64,000 bases of DNA from Ktedonobacterales bacterium (GTDB lineage Bacteria; Chloroflexota; Ktedonobacteria; Ktedonobacterales; DATBGS01), in the NCBI GenBank assembly GCA_036557285.1, contig DATBHW010000055.1, positions 1 through 64,000 of the forward strand. The letters are read 5' to 3'. Positions 34,893 to 43,572 of this stretch are shown piece after piece. A model generated the notes under the pieces. That model was not told where the DNA came from, did no database searches, and saw only the letters and a list, made by a program, of their open reading frames with translations. The translations under genes were made by a program, and so were the position numbers. Position 1 is the stretch's first letter. Every line of letters begins with the position of its first letter.

Positions 34893-34989
34893 TCGCAAAG
34901 AGACCGTGCCGCGCGCAAGCAAATGTGGCATAATACAGACACTGCTGTTGAGTTTATCTATTGAAAAAAACTTCTGGAACATTCATGGT

Positions 34990-35619
34990 ATGAGCAATCC
35001 ATATGATCGTAATCCGGGGCGGCCCTCCAACCCGAACGGATTTTCGCGTGATCCGCGTGAATATGCGGGCGGCCCGCCACCTGAGTTCGATGAGGGGTTC
35101 GACGCTCGCCCTCCACGCTGGTCACGCGACCCAGGGAGCGCGCCCGATAGGCGGCCTCCGCGCGGCCCTGCTGACCAGGGGTCACTTCCTGGGAGGCGTC
35201 CGCCACGCGAGAGAGGCGATGCTGACCCTACCTCCGAGCGACGCCCCCGACGCGGCCCCCGCGAGCCAGGGATGCCCCCTCCGCGTGGCCCACGCTATCC
35301 TGATGCCGGGCGTTCAGGGCGTGAGGGATGGCCCGGCCCCCGCTCCGGGCCTGATTGGGAGCCAGGGATGCGCCCCCGGCGGCCCTCGCGCCCGCCGGAA
35401 AGACGGCCTGGGCGAAGAAGAAGCCGCGCTGCGCGCCGACGGCACTCGCGCTATCGCTATGGCGCGCTGGTGGGCATTATGCTCTTTGCTGGGGTGGGTG
35501 GAATCTGCCTGGGGTTTTCTGGCATTGGGGGGCATGGCCCTAACATCGGGCTGCTGCTTGCTGCCATTCCCGCGCTGCTTCTCAGCATGGGCTGCGCCGC
35601 TGCCTACGTGTATTTCTGA
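34990..35619 (+). CDS. Pro/Arg-rich protein with two C-terminal membrane segments
   Basis: A 209-residue protein. Residues 1-150 are Pro/Arg/Gly-rich (repeats such as RRPPRGP), followed by a basic RRRSRAARRRHSRYRYG stretch and two hydrophobic segments (GALVGIMLFAGVGGICLGF and IGLLLAAIPALLLSMGCAAA). I use the ATG at 34990; the upstream in-frame start gives non-matching, AT-rich sequence, but no clear Shine-Dalgarno supports either. It follows the zinc-ribbon gene by about 100 bases. Confidence 0.65.
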   Translation: MSNPYDRNPGRPSNPNGFSRDPREYAGGPPPEFDEGFDARPPRWSRDPGSAPDRRPPRGPADQGSLPGRRPPRERGDADPTSERRPRRGPREPGMPPPRGPRYPDAGRSGREGWPGPRSGPDWEPGMRPRRPSRPPERRPGRRRSRAARRRHSRYRYGALVGIMLFAGVGGICLGFSGIGGHGPNIGLLLAAIPALLLSMGCAAAYVYF

Positions 35620-35670
35620 TCCGGGCGCGCCGCATTTCCTGTGCTCATCCGCTCGCTGGTGCGAATAATA

Positions 35671-35697
35671 GGAGGGCCAGCGTGCAGCCGACCCTCC
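35671..35697 (-). terminator. Terminator of the pilin gene
   Basis: On the minus strand GAGGGTCGGC, loop, GCTGGCCCTC (two G-U pairs), followed by TATTATTC. It lies 67 bases past the pilin stop and can also limit transcripts from the converging gene at 34990. Confidence 0.6.
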
Positions 35698-35763
35698 CAT
35701 ACTGCGCTCGTGTTCTTCCTTGCCCTTACGGGCTTTCTATCTACCGAACGCTCAGTTCACCTG

Positions 35764-35931
35764 CTAGAGGCCGTTGGTGATGGTGCTGAAGATTTGACCA
35801 ATTTGCGGACCCATGAGAACGAGGATAGCGATCACCACAATAGCCACCAGGGCAATAATGAGCGAGTATTCCACCAATCCCTGGCCCCGCTCGGACCCCC
35901 ACCTACTCCTAACAGCCATCTTTCTCAACAT
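35764..35931 (-). CDS. Flp/Fap-type pilin
   Basis: A 55-residue protein below the usual length cut-off for gene finders. After a basic leader (MLRKMAVRSRWGSERG) comes QGLVEYSLIIALVAIVVIAI, with Glu at +5 of the mature form after Gly, exactly the class III/TadV-type prepilin signal and pilin helix. The tail MGPQIGQIFSTITNGL is typical of Flp pilins. GGGGAG is eight bases before the ATG at 35931. No tad secretion genes lie in the window, so the machinery must be encoded elsewhere. Confidence 0.88.
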   Translation of the reverse strand: MLRKMAVRSRWGSERGQGLVEYSLIIALVAIVVIAILVLMGPQIGQIFSTITNGL

Positions 35932-36086
35932 GTGACTTCTCCCCTTTTACTCTGTGATTGGGAGCGACAGTGGTGTCGAAATAAAATCGAGGAAAGAGGG
36001 AAACACCACTTGATGTCCCATCGGAACCACTATACAGAAGGAGTCTGGCCTTGTCTAGCAGATAGCCCATTTGGGTTATCGCCGCC

Positions 36087-38012
36087 CTACTTCTTCTCTT
36101 CTTCCTCGTCGTCCTCCTCATCCTCTTCGTGGTGCGCCTCATAGCCGTGCACCACGTCGGTCACGCTGGCGAACGTCACCGGCTCGCTCAATCCACCCAG
36201 CCAGGCAACCAGCTTGTTTGAGACGTTAGTGGCGCGGGCATGCGCCAGCAGTTGGTCGCTGGTAGCTGGGTAGCTGACGCCGCTGAGGAAGCGATGATTG
36301 GCATAACCAACCATCACATCGCGCGCGTTGACAAACTGATGATTTGGGTCCAACTCTTCCAGACGCACGATCATATTGGGCGGCGCGTTGTTCTTGCGCG
36401 CCTGCTCCAGCAGTTCTGCGCGGGTAGCCGGATACTCGACGCCGTGTAGATGATGCTGGAACTCGGTAATGCGGATGCTTCTGGAAGCCCTGGGCGCTGG
36501 CGGAGCCTCCGGCGCCTCGCTGGTCGGCTGGTGCGCGATCAGCAGAGTATCTTCAGCGATGTCGGGGTTGGTATGCGCGGCCCCGCCCCTGCTGCGGATA
36601 ACAACGGTATCATCGGCAATATCGGGGTTGACGTGCGCGGCCCCGGCAGGCTCTGCGGCCTCGGCGGATGGCAGGGTCGGCGGCTCCGGCTCTTCTCGCG
36701 GCAGAATCAGCGGCTCCGCGATTGGCGGAGTCACGGGTACCGGACGCGCCGGGTGCAGCGCAGCGGCTGGCTGTGTTCCGGTGGTCCGCCTGGATGGCGG
36801 CGCGGCGGGCGGCGCGGCAGCAGCGGCGGCAGCGCCTCCCTGGGCTGCGACGGGAACGAACTGCGTTGTGCTGACTTTCTGAGCCGTTTCGGTCACGAAG
36901 CGCACTTCATTATCCCGCCGGATGCGATAGATCACCAGGAAGATAGCGGGCGCCAGGAACGCCAGCGCGATGCCTGCCGTTGCGGCAGCGGTGACGCCAG
37001 CAAGGCTGGTGAAGACAGTAGCCACGATGGCGATCAGCAGCAGGATGATGGCTCCACCCCAGCGATTGCGAACGCGATGCTGCGCTGGATGGCGCAGGCT
37101 GCGATGGCCCCCATGCAGCGCCAGGGCCGCGCCGCCCGCGCCTGCGGCGGCGTAGCTGCGCACTTCGGCCTCTTCCACCTCAACCAGATCGAGTTCGCCT
37201 TCTTCTTCAAGCAGCAGTTCTTCGGTGATGAAGACGCGCTCGCTGAACGCGCCCCAGGCGGCTTCGCGCTCTTCCACGCTCATCTGTGTGGACGTGAAGA
37301 CGGTTTCGCCCCGCCCGACGCGATAGCTGCTGAAGCCGCTCACCCACAGCGCGGCCACTTCGTCGCGGTCCAGCGTGGCCCCCGCGCCTGTCGCGGCCAG
37401 ACGATGGCGGCGCCGACGTGTTCGCGCCAGGGCAATAAACTCGGCTGCCAGCACCAGCGCCCACAGGATCAGCAGCAGGATGATAACCTGCGTCATCTGC
37501 GTCAGCGTGACGCCAGCGGCGCTGATGATGATCCCCACGACCAGCAAGACCGCGCCGATTGCCAGCGGGGTCAGGAAGACAACCCCCCGACGGCGGCGGC
37601 GGTCTTGTGGTGTGCGCAGGTCGCGGAGCCTTCTGGCATGTTGATTGCTCAGCACAACATAATTGAAGGATTCCACCAGAATCAAGAGGGGAATCGTCAG
37701 GACCACCATAGCGATGCCTGTGCCGGTAATAAGCTGGCCTGGGAAGTAATGGTCAATCAGGCCAATCGCGCCGACCAGCCCAAGGATAATCGTCGCAATG
37801 GTCAGCAAGAGGTGGATAGAGCAGACCATCGAGCAGACTTCTTTGGGGCGCAGGATGAAATACGCGATCAGCCAGCCCAGGATGGCGAAGACCAGCGCCA
37901 GCACCAGCGCCGTGATGGTCACAGGAAGCTGAAAGAGGGTATTAAAGAACGATGTCAGGGTGTCGCGCAGCGAAGACGACGTATCCAGCAGCGACAGGGA
38001 GTGCGCACTCAT
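36087..38012 (-). CDS. Membrane protein with two C-terminal DUF2795 domains
   Basis: A 641-residue protein: six or more membrane segments in the first 210 residues, a cytosolic stretch with an acidic helix (LLLEEEGELDLVEVEEAEV), two further membrane segments (about 325-370), a Pro/Ala-rich linker with two VNPDIADDT/TNPDIAEDT repeats, and two DUF2795 units (GVEYPATRAELLEQARKNN and GVSYPATSDQLLAHARATN) before an acidic EEDEEDDEEEEKK tail. The ATG at 38012 has GAGGAGG seven bases upstream. DUF2795 is a small helical domain of unknown role. The gene follows the pilin but is 155 bases apart. Confidence 0.8.
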   Translation of the reverse strand: MSAHSLSLLDTSSSLRDTLTSFFNTLFQLPVTITALVLALVFAILGWLIAYFILRPKEVCSMVCSIHLLLTIATIILGLVGAIGLIDHYFPGQLITGTGIAMVVLTIPLLILVESFNYVVLSNQHARRLRDLRTPQDRRRRRGVVFLTPLAIGAVLLVVGIIISAAGVTLTQMTQVIILLLILWALVLAAEFIALARTRRRRHRLAATGAGATLDRDEVAALWVSGFSSYRVGRGETVFTSTQMSVEEREAAWGAFSERVFITEELLLEEEGELDLVEVEEAEVRSYAAAGAGGAALALHGGHRSLRHPAQHRVRNRWGGAIILLLIAIVATVFTSLAGVTAAATAGIALAFLAPAIFLVIYRIRRDNEVRFVTETAQKVSTTQFVPVAAQGGAAAAAAAPPAAPPSRRTTGTQPAAALHPARPVPVTPPIAEPLILPREEPEPPTLPSAEAAEPAGAAHVNPDIADDTVVIRSRGGAAHTNPDIAEDTLLIAHQPTSEAPEAPPAPRASRSIRITEFQHHLHGVEYPATRAELLEQARKNNAPPNMIVRLEELDPNHQFVNARDVMVGYANHRFLSGVSYPATSDQLLAHARATNVSNKLVAWLGGLSEPVTFASVTDVVHGYEAHHEEDEEDDEEEEKK

Positions 38013-38247
38013 CGGCATCCCTCCTCAAGATGAAATAGAGTGAAATAGTGAGCAGCGGGCATGAATCCATGCCGCCAGTATACAGGGAAGGATGTCTGCC
38101 AGTCAAGAGCTTGAAACTAGGTACAATTGCTGAGGCATTTCAGGCCAAAAAGCCGATGCAACCCGTTTTAATTGCCGGTACGTATACTATAATAGAGGAG
38201 GGGAAGGGTATTGTGACACAGGCCGATAGACGAAAGGCAGGCCCGTG

Positions 38248-38895
38248 ATGGCAAAAATGCGCTATCGCAAGCCCAGCGTGAAAACACTGCTGGGAGTGAC
38301 AAAATGGAAGAAACGCGCCAAGAAGGCGCTGGGCATCAACAAGGTGCTTGCGCCGTTTCGCGCCGTGAACAACTATAAGCGCCGCGCGCTGCGCCAGGCC
38401 GGGTACTATAACCCGGAAATGAAGATGATGCGCGCGATGAAGCGCGGGCAGGCGCCAGGACCAATCGGACCGCTCCAGGTTGGCGAGGGGGACGATGATT
38501 CGGGCGACAAGGGCAAGGGCAGCAGCGCGCTGCTGATGGCGGCCATGCTGGCGCAGGGCGACAGCGACAAAAAAGACGATGATGCGAATCCGCTGTTGAT
38601 GGCGGCCATGATGGGGCAGGGCAACGATGGCCCCAATCTGGCCGAAGCGATGATGCTGTCGGCCATGACCAAAGACTCGGACGAGAAACACGCGCGCAAG
38701 GCGAAGCATGCCAGGGCGGAGGATGCGTCGGATGATGACCGCCCACGCGCCCGCCGCTCCAAAGCGAAATCCTCTGATGAAGAAGAGGAGCCGAAGCCAA
38801 AACGGCGTCGCGGTCTGCGGTTGTTTGGCTTGCTGCTCGTCGTGCTGTTGGAGGCCGCTGCTATTCTGAACGTCTGGTACTTTTGGATTGCCTGA
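38248..38895 (+). CDS. Lys-rich hypothetical protein with C-terminal membrane segment
   Basis: About 215 residues. A basic N-terminus (KPSVKTLLGVTKWKKRAKKA) is followed by Met-rich repeats (LLMAAMLAQGDSD and LLMAAMMGQGNDG), an acidic/basic low-complexity region and a final hydrophobic segment (LFGLLLVVLLEAAAILNVWY). It looks like a tail-anchored protein; function unknown. The basic N-terminus resembles SHOCT/Fis-like short proteins but I do not see a domain. AAGGCAGG precedes the ATG, and TATAAT at 38188-38193 is a candidate -10 box. Confidence 0.65.
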   Translation: MAKMRYRKPSVKTLLGVTKWKKRAKKALGINKVLAPFRAVNNYKRRALRQAGYYNPEMKMMRAMKRGQAPGPIGPLQVGEGDDDSGDKGKGSSALLMAAMLAQGDSDKKDDDANPLLMAAMMGQGNDGPNLAEAMMLSAMTKDSDEKHARKAKHARAEDASDDDRPRARRSKAKSSDEEEEPKPKRRRGLRLFGLLLVVLLEAAAILNVWYFWIA

Positions 38896-38955
38896 GCCAG
38901 TGCAGCGAACGCCGGGAAAAGGCTGGCCCTCCGCCTGAGCGGCGTCCATGATCCA

Positions 38956-38987
38956 CCCCCAGGGAAGTCACCTGGCTTCCCTGGGGG
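38956..38987 (+). terminator. Intrinsic terminator
   Basis: CCCCCAGGGAAG (38956-38967), 8-base loop, CTTCCCTGGGGG (38976-38987), then TATTTTG. It ends the Lys-rich gene and separates it from the transporter gene at 39116. Confidence 0.8.
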
Positions 38988-39115
38988 TATTTTGCGCTGA
39001 AAGAAGCGAGAAGGCAGGCCCTGCGACACGCGCGTGGTCCTGTGGTTTAATGAGAAAGAAAATGCGCCCCCAGGGACGCCCGGCAAACGAGGCGCTAGCA
39101 AGGAGTGAAAAAGCT

Positions 39116-40447
39116 ATGAACGGCTTTATTGGCGTCGAAGTCATGATCATTTTCGTCTTGATGCTCGCTAACGCCTTCTTCGCCGCCTCCGAGATCGCTA
39201 TCGTTTCGGCGCGGCGTGGTCGGCTCCAGCAGCGGGCGGATACTGGCAGCCGGATGGCGAAGCAGGCGCTTGATCTGGCGGAACACCCTGATCGCTTTCT
39301 GGCGACGGTGCAGATCGGCATGACACTCATTGGCACCTTTGCCTCGGCCTTTGGCGGCGCCGAGATCGCTCAGGCGTTGGCCGAATGGTTCAATGGGTTT
39401 CCGCTGCTGGCCCCTTACGCGCAAACGTTGGGATTGGTGATTGTGGTGGTGCTGATTACCTATTTCACGCTGGTCATCGGCGAACTGGCCCCGAAACGGC
39501 TGGCGCTTCGGCATGCCGAAGGCATCGCCATGTTCGCCGCCCCCGTGATGAACGCTATCGCGCGCATTGGCCGCCCTTTTGTGGTGCTGTTGACGGTCTC
39601 CGTGAACGTGGTGCTTCGCCTGCTCGGCCAGGGACGCGCCATACAGCAGACCGTAACGGAAGAGGATGTCATCTATCTGGCCCGCGCAGCGACGACCAGC
39701 GGCGAAGTCGAGCCAGGAGAGGCCCAGCTTATCACCCGCGTCTTTCAATTCACTGATCGCCTGGTAAGCGGCGTCATGACGCCGCGCGCGGATATTGTCG
39801 CGCTCGATGTCGCTGTGCCGATCAAAGACGCTGTGCAGGAGTTTATTGATTCTGGCTACTCCCGCGTGCCGGTCTATCAGGGGACGCTCGATGCTGTGGT
39901 TGGCATAGTATTCGCCAAAGATTTGCTGCGGGCGCAGACCCTGGCGCAGCCCCCTGGTCTGCGCGAGTTGGCCCATCCGCCCATTTTCGTTCCAGAGCAT
40001 CAACACATTGATGATCTGCTCACGGTCTTCCGGCGCAAGGGAGAGCATCTGGCCTTGGTGGTTGATGAATATGGACAGATTACCGGCTTGCTGACGATGG
40101 AGGATGTGCTGGAAGAATTGGTGGGCGAGATCGAAGATGAGTATGATGTGCCAGAGGAGTCTTCTATGGTACAGCGCGAAGATGGAAGCTGGCTGGTGGA
40201 TGGCAAAGTCGCCTACGAAACGGTACGCGAGAAAGTGGGCTTGCCCGCGCGCCCAGCAGAGGATCGCGGCCTGTATGCCAGCCTGGCGGGCTTCGTGCTG
40301 GCGCGCCTGGGACATATCCCAACGGTGGGGGAGACGCTGCGCGTTGGAAGTTTTGTGGTGGAGGTGGTTGATATGGATGGGCGGCGCGTTGATCGCCTGC
40401 TGATTCGCCCGGAACCCAAAACCGCCCCGGCAGCGGATGATTCCTAA
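39116..40447 (+). CDS. CNNM/CorC-type membrane protein (hemolysin-like)
   Basis: A 443-residue protein. The DUF21 (CNNM) transmembrane domain takes up residues 1-200 (LANAFFAASEIAIVSARRGR, then ELAPKRLALRHAE). Two CBS domains follow (MTPRADIVALDV... and VDEYGQITGLLTMEDVLEEL), then the CorC_HlyC domain (LPARPAEDRGLYASLAGFVL). This family handles Mg2+ or Co2+ efflux; names such as hemolysin are historical. AAGGAG is ten bases before the ATG at 39116, which opens with the family-typical start. Confidence 0.92.
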   Translation: MNGFIGVEVMIIFVLMLANAFFAASEIAIVSARRGRLQQRADTGSRMAKQALDLAEHPDRFLATVQIGMTLIGTFASAFGGAEIAQALAEWFNGFPLLAPYAQTLGLVIVVVLITYFTLVIGELAPKRLALRHAEGIAMFAAPVMNAIARIGRPFVVLLTVSVNVVLRLLGQGRAIQQTVTEEDVIYLARAATTSGEVEPGEAQLITRVFQFTDRLVSGVMTPRADIVALDVAVPIKDAVQEFIDSGYSRVPVYQGTLDAVVGIVFAKDLLRAQTLAQPPGLRELAHPPIFVPEHQHIDDLLTVFRRKGEHLALVVDEYGQITGLLTMEDVLEELVGEIEDEYDVPEESSMVQREDGSWLVDGKVAYETVREKVGLPARPAEDRGLYASLAGFVLARLGHIPTVGETLRVGSFVVEVVDMDGRRVDRLLIRPEPKTAPAADDS

Positions 40448-40456
40448 CCGCCTGCT

Positions 40457-40561
40457 TAGAGCGCCTCACACACCCTCCGCACGAGCAGGGGTGGGGTTGT
40501 AGCGCCGTCCTTCCAGGCGGCAGGGGTGGGGCCAACCGTCGGTTGTGTGAGGCATTCTTAT
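40457..40561. mobile_element. ~105-bp MITE-like element, copy 1
   Basis: Terminal inverted repeats TTAGAGCGCCTCACACA (from 40457) and TGTGTGAGGCATTCTTA (to 40560). The interior ACGAGCAGGGGTGGGG...TAGCGCCGTCCTTCCAGGCG matches, in inverted orientation, the element at 63267-63374. It lies directly before folC, ending 14 bases before its start codon, so it may supply part of its leader. Confidence 0.8.
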
Positions 40562-40573
40562 GAAGGAAAGAGC

Positions 40574-41965
40574 ATGAACTGGAGAGAGCCGTATGATGCA
40601 GCGGTGCGGTCCCTATATGCCCTGATTCATCCGGCGGCTGTTGCGCCGCCCTTTGGGCATGGCCCTCAAGCGGCAGAGCAGCGGCTGGGGATGATGCGCC
40701 GCTTCATAGACCTGCTGGGCAATCCGCAGGACCGCTATCGCGCGGTCCATGTGACCGGCACCAGCGGCAAGGGGTCCACTGCAACGATGATTGCCGAAAC
40801 GCTGCGCCAGGCCGGGCTGCGCGTGGGTCTCTATTCCAAGCCGCATGTACAGCTTCCGCTGGAGCGCGTGGTGATTGATGGCCGCCCGGTTCATCCAGGC
40901 GCGTTTGTCGAACTGGTCGAACAGATTCAGGCGGCGGCGCGCGCGCTGGCAGCGCGCCATGACTATGCCCCCACCTATACGCAAAGCCTGGTGGCGCTGG
41001 CGCTGCTGGCCTTTGCTCAGGCGCGCGTGGATGTTGCCGTCGTGGAGGTAGGCGTTGGCGGGCGGCTGGATGATACCAATGTCGTGCATCCGCTGGTGGC
41101 GGTGATTACCGGCGTCGGCTACGATCATATGGACTTTCTTGGCCCGACACTGGAGGATATTGCCCGCGAAAAAGCGGGAATTATCAAAGAGGGCGCGCCA
41201 GCCATCAGCGGCGTGACCGAGCCAGGGCCAGCCGCGCTGATTGCCGAGGCCGCCCAGGATGCTGGCTCGTCGCTGGCCCTGTTGGGGCGCGATTTTCAGT
41301 TCACCTCCCAGGGCATTAACCTGACGGGCGGGCGTTTGCACTATACAGACGCCTCTGGGAGCGCGAGCGCATTGCCCACGCTTCAGGTGGGGTTGTTGGG
41401 CGCGCACCAGCTTACCAATGCGGCGCTGGCGGTGGCGACCCTGCGCGCCTGCGAGCGACGGCTGGAGCGGCCTATCACCCTGGAAGCCTATGAGCGCGGG
41501 CTGCGACAAGCCTGGCTGCCGGGGCGGCTGGAGATCGTCCAGCGCGATCCGCTGGTCTTGCTGGACGCCGCCCACAACGCGCAGAAGGCGCGGGCGCTGC
41601 GCGAGTCGCTGGACGCCCTCACGCCTGGCATGCCTCGCGTGCTGATGCTGGGCATTCTGGCAGACAAAGCCAGCGAAGAGATGATGGATGTGCTGGCCCC
41701 CGGCGCGCGATCCGTCATCGTCACAAAGCCGCCCGTCACCGGCAGCAAGCACTCTGAAGCGCCGGAGCGTCTGGCCGCGCTTGCCCGCCGCAGCGCCAGC
41801 CGCGTGCTGGCCGAGCCAGACCCACTGCGCGCCGTCGAACTGGCGCTGGCCGAAACGCCCCCCGATGGCGTCCTCTGCGTCACCGGCTCGCTGTATCTGA
41901 TCGGCGCGGTGCGCGGGCGCTGGTTTCCAGAGGAGACGCTGCTGGCGCAGGCAGCCGAAGCATAA
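40574..41965 (+). CDS. folC: Folylpolyglutamate/dihydrofolate synthase
   Basis: About 463 residues of the Mur ligase family. Seen: VTGTSGKGSTATMIAETL (P-loop), YSKPHVQLPLERV, VEVGVGGRLDDTNVV, GYDHMDFLG, and the C-terminal ligase domain with LLDAAHNAQKARAL. The enzyme adds glutamate to folates. AAGGAA precedes the ATG at 40574; longer frames upstream run through the MITE-like element. Length fits the family. Confidence 0.93.
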   Translation: MNWREPYDAAVRSLYALIHPAAVAPPFGHGPQAAEQRLGMMRRFIDLLGNPQDRYRAVHVTGTSGKGSTATMIAETLRQAGLRVGLYSKPHVQLPLERVVIDGRPVHPGAFVELVEQIQAAARALAARHDYAPTYTQSLVALALLAFAQARVDVAVVEVGVGGRLDDTNVVHPLVAVITGVGYDHMDFLGPTLEDIAREKAGIIKEGAPAISGVTEPGPAALIAEAAQDAGSSLALLGRDFQFTSQGINLTGGRLHYTDASGSASALPTLQVGLLGAHQLTNAALAVATLRACERRLERPITLEAYERGLRQAWLPGRLEIVQRDPLVLLDAAHNAQKARALRESLDALTPGMPRVLMLGILADKASEEMMDVLAPGARSVIVTKPPVTGSKHSEAPERLAALARRSASRVLAEPDPLRAVELALAETPPDGVLCVTGSLYLIGAVRGRWFPEETLLAQAAEA

Positions 41966-41985
41966 GAGCGATTGACACTCTCACT

Positions 41986-42170
41986 TGGAGCGCCGCCCCC
42001 CTTCGGGAAGGGCTTCGCCAGAGCCGCTTGACCGCCCCTTTGGGGAGCGGCCCTTGCGGGAACTGGGTTCCCGCATTCTCCCTCGCTGCGCTCGGTCGCG
42101 GGCCGCTGCCATGCCTCGGCATTCTCGCTCCCGTTGGTCGCTCGCGCGTCCCTCCTGGCGACTCACCGCT
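41986..42170. repeat. Type-2 palindromic repeat, long copy
   Basis: This is the best intergenic match to the coding copy at 5879-6110: CCCCCTTCGGGAAGGGCTTC, GAGCCGCTTGACCGCCCCTT, TTCTCCCTCGCTGCGCTCGG and CTCGCTCCCGTTGGTCGCTC are shared in the same order. It follows the folC stop by 20 bases. Confidence 0.85.
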
Positions 42171-42551
42171 GACCCGGAGGACGAACGCCACTTGTAGCGC
42201 CGCCATCTTGGCGGCTCAACGCTGGCCTAAGCGAGCGTTCGCGCTGGCCGGAGCCGCTCGCCCTGGCCCAACGATTAGCCGCCTGGAAGGTGGCGCTACA
42301 AGTGGCCCTACCCCGCAGGCGGTTAAAACCGCGCCTGGCGGCTCACCGCTAGCCTGTCGGTACGGCAGCCTGGAGAGCGAACGCCACTTGTAGCGCGTCC
42401 CTCCTGGCGGCTCACCGCTGACCCGGAGGACGAACGCCACTTGTAGCGCCGCCATCTTGGCGGCTCACCGCTGGCCTGTTGGTCCGCTGGCCTGGAGAGC
42501 GAACGCTCGCTCTGGCTCAACGTTGGCCGCCTTCCAGGCGGCGCTACAAGT
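42147..42551. repeat. Cluster of composite palindromic repeats with 70-bp direct duplication
   Basis: Left cores TTGTAGCGCCGCCATCTTGG occur at about 42191 and 42440 and right cores GGCGCTACAAGT at about 42291 and 42540. The blocks 42147-42217 and 42395-42466 are direct repeats about 249 bases apart (GACCCGGAGGACGAACGCC within each). No gene is present between folC and 42585. Confidence 0.85.
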
Positions 42552-42584
42552 GACGGCGCTGCAAGTGGCATCTGCCAGCCCGGC

Positions 42585-43115
42585 TCAGGCGACGAGCGGC
42601 TCGGCTTGCAGCGCCCGCTGCCAGACCAGTTCCGCTGAGGCCAGCAGCCGCTCTGCCGGATCAGCCCCCGGCTGGCGCGCCAGGACCGCGTAAAGCTGGG
42701 TGATGCGCGCCAGGGTAATTACCAGCGCCCAGTAGCGCACTTCCCACTGCGGCCAGCCTGACCGATAAAGCAGGCTCACGGGCGCTTCCACCAGCCGCAC
42801 CAGCCGCAGCAGTTCGGCTTGCAGCCGCCACACTGCCCAGGACGGCTCGCGCCCGGCCTCGGCCAGCGTCAGAGGGCGCGCCTGAAGGTCGTGTTCGATC
42901 AGTTCCCGGTCGGCGGGCAGCGCCAGCCCTGCCCGCTGGCGGGCCTCCAGTAACGACAGCAGCCAGGGTCCGACCGCCTCGCCGCTCTGGCGCGCCAGGG
43001 GGACCAGCCGCCAGACCGGCCCCAGGGTCAGGCGCAGCGTTGCGGGCAGCGTGCCTGGCGCGCCCCCCTTCAGCCAGTCTCCAAACGACAGCCAGCAGGC
43101 TTTCGATACGCGCAT
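42585..43115 (-). CDS. Hypothetical protein of the EAP/LYA family
   Basis: A 176-residue helical protein rich in Leu, Trp and Arg, with no named domain. The stretch AELLRLVRLVEAP, 28 residues, LYAVLARQPG resembles the proteins at the left edge and at 25702. The ATG at 43115 has AGGAG about ten bases upstream; a start at 43157 would precede that site. Its leader contains a long CGGCCAT...ATGGCCG palindrome similar to that of the 25702 gene. Function unknown. Confidence 0.62.
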   Translation of the reverse strand: MRVSKACWLSFGDWLKGGAPGTLPATLRLTLGPVWRLVPLARQSGEAVGPWLLSLLEARQRAGLALPADRELIEHDLQARPLTLAEAGREPSWAVWRLQAELLRLVRLVEAPVSLLYRSGWPQWEVRYWALVITLARITQLYAVLARQPGADPAERLLASAELVWQRALQAEPLVA

Positions 43116-43175
43116 GGGTCTCTCACTCCTTTTTTTCGTGTGACGACAGATGCGCACATCGCCAAAACACGAAAG

Positions 43176-43309
43176 CGGCCATCCCCACGCAGGCGCGCCG
43201 TATGCCGCAGCGCGCAGAGGGGAAGCGCCAGGATGAGCGCGCGCTCACCCCGACGGCTCCCATCCCACACCACCGGCAAACAACGACCCAACCTGCCAGA
43301 AAATGGCCG
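43176..43309 (-). promoter_or_regulatory. Palindromic leader element upstream of the 42585 gene
   Basis: Outer arms CGGCCAT (43176-43182) and ATGGCCG (43303-43309), with an inner GCAGG/CCTGC pair (near 43189 and 43292). The sequence ACGAAAGCGGCCATCCCC at its left edge matches ACGAAACGGCCATCTCC at 26286-26302, the edge of the other leader. It ends 61 bases before the start codon. Confidence 0.45.
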
Positions 43310-43572
43310 CCAGGAGATTGCAACCACAACAAGACATGGTACAATCAGCTCAGCCCCATCTTCTGGTCCTGCCAGGACTGGGGTATGACGCGGTTAGTGC
43401 TTTTTACACTAGGCGCGTCAACCGTTATCGGCTGGAAATGTGCCAGGCGTCTCCATCGGAAGAACGCCTGAGATAATACTACACTATTGCTTTGTTTGTT
43501 GTCAACGGTATAGGACATTTGGGCATGTTGGCGCGTGGGGCGGTAGAGAGAAAGCGTCAGGATCAGGAACAG

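Noticed and set aside
36450-38033. A 527-codon open frame opposite the DUF2795 membrane protein
   Set aside because: It is the complement of a well-supported gene with clear membrane segments and DUF2795 motifs; the product is low-complexity and lacks any domain. High GC keeps such frames open.
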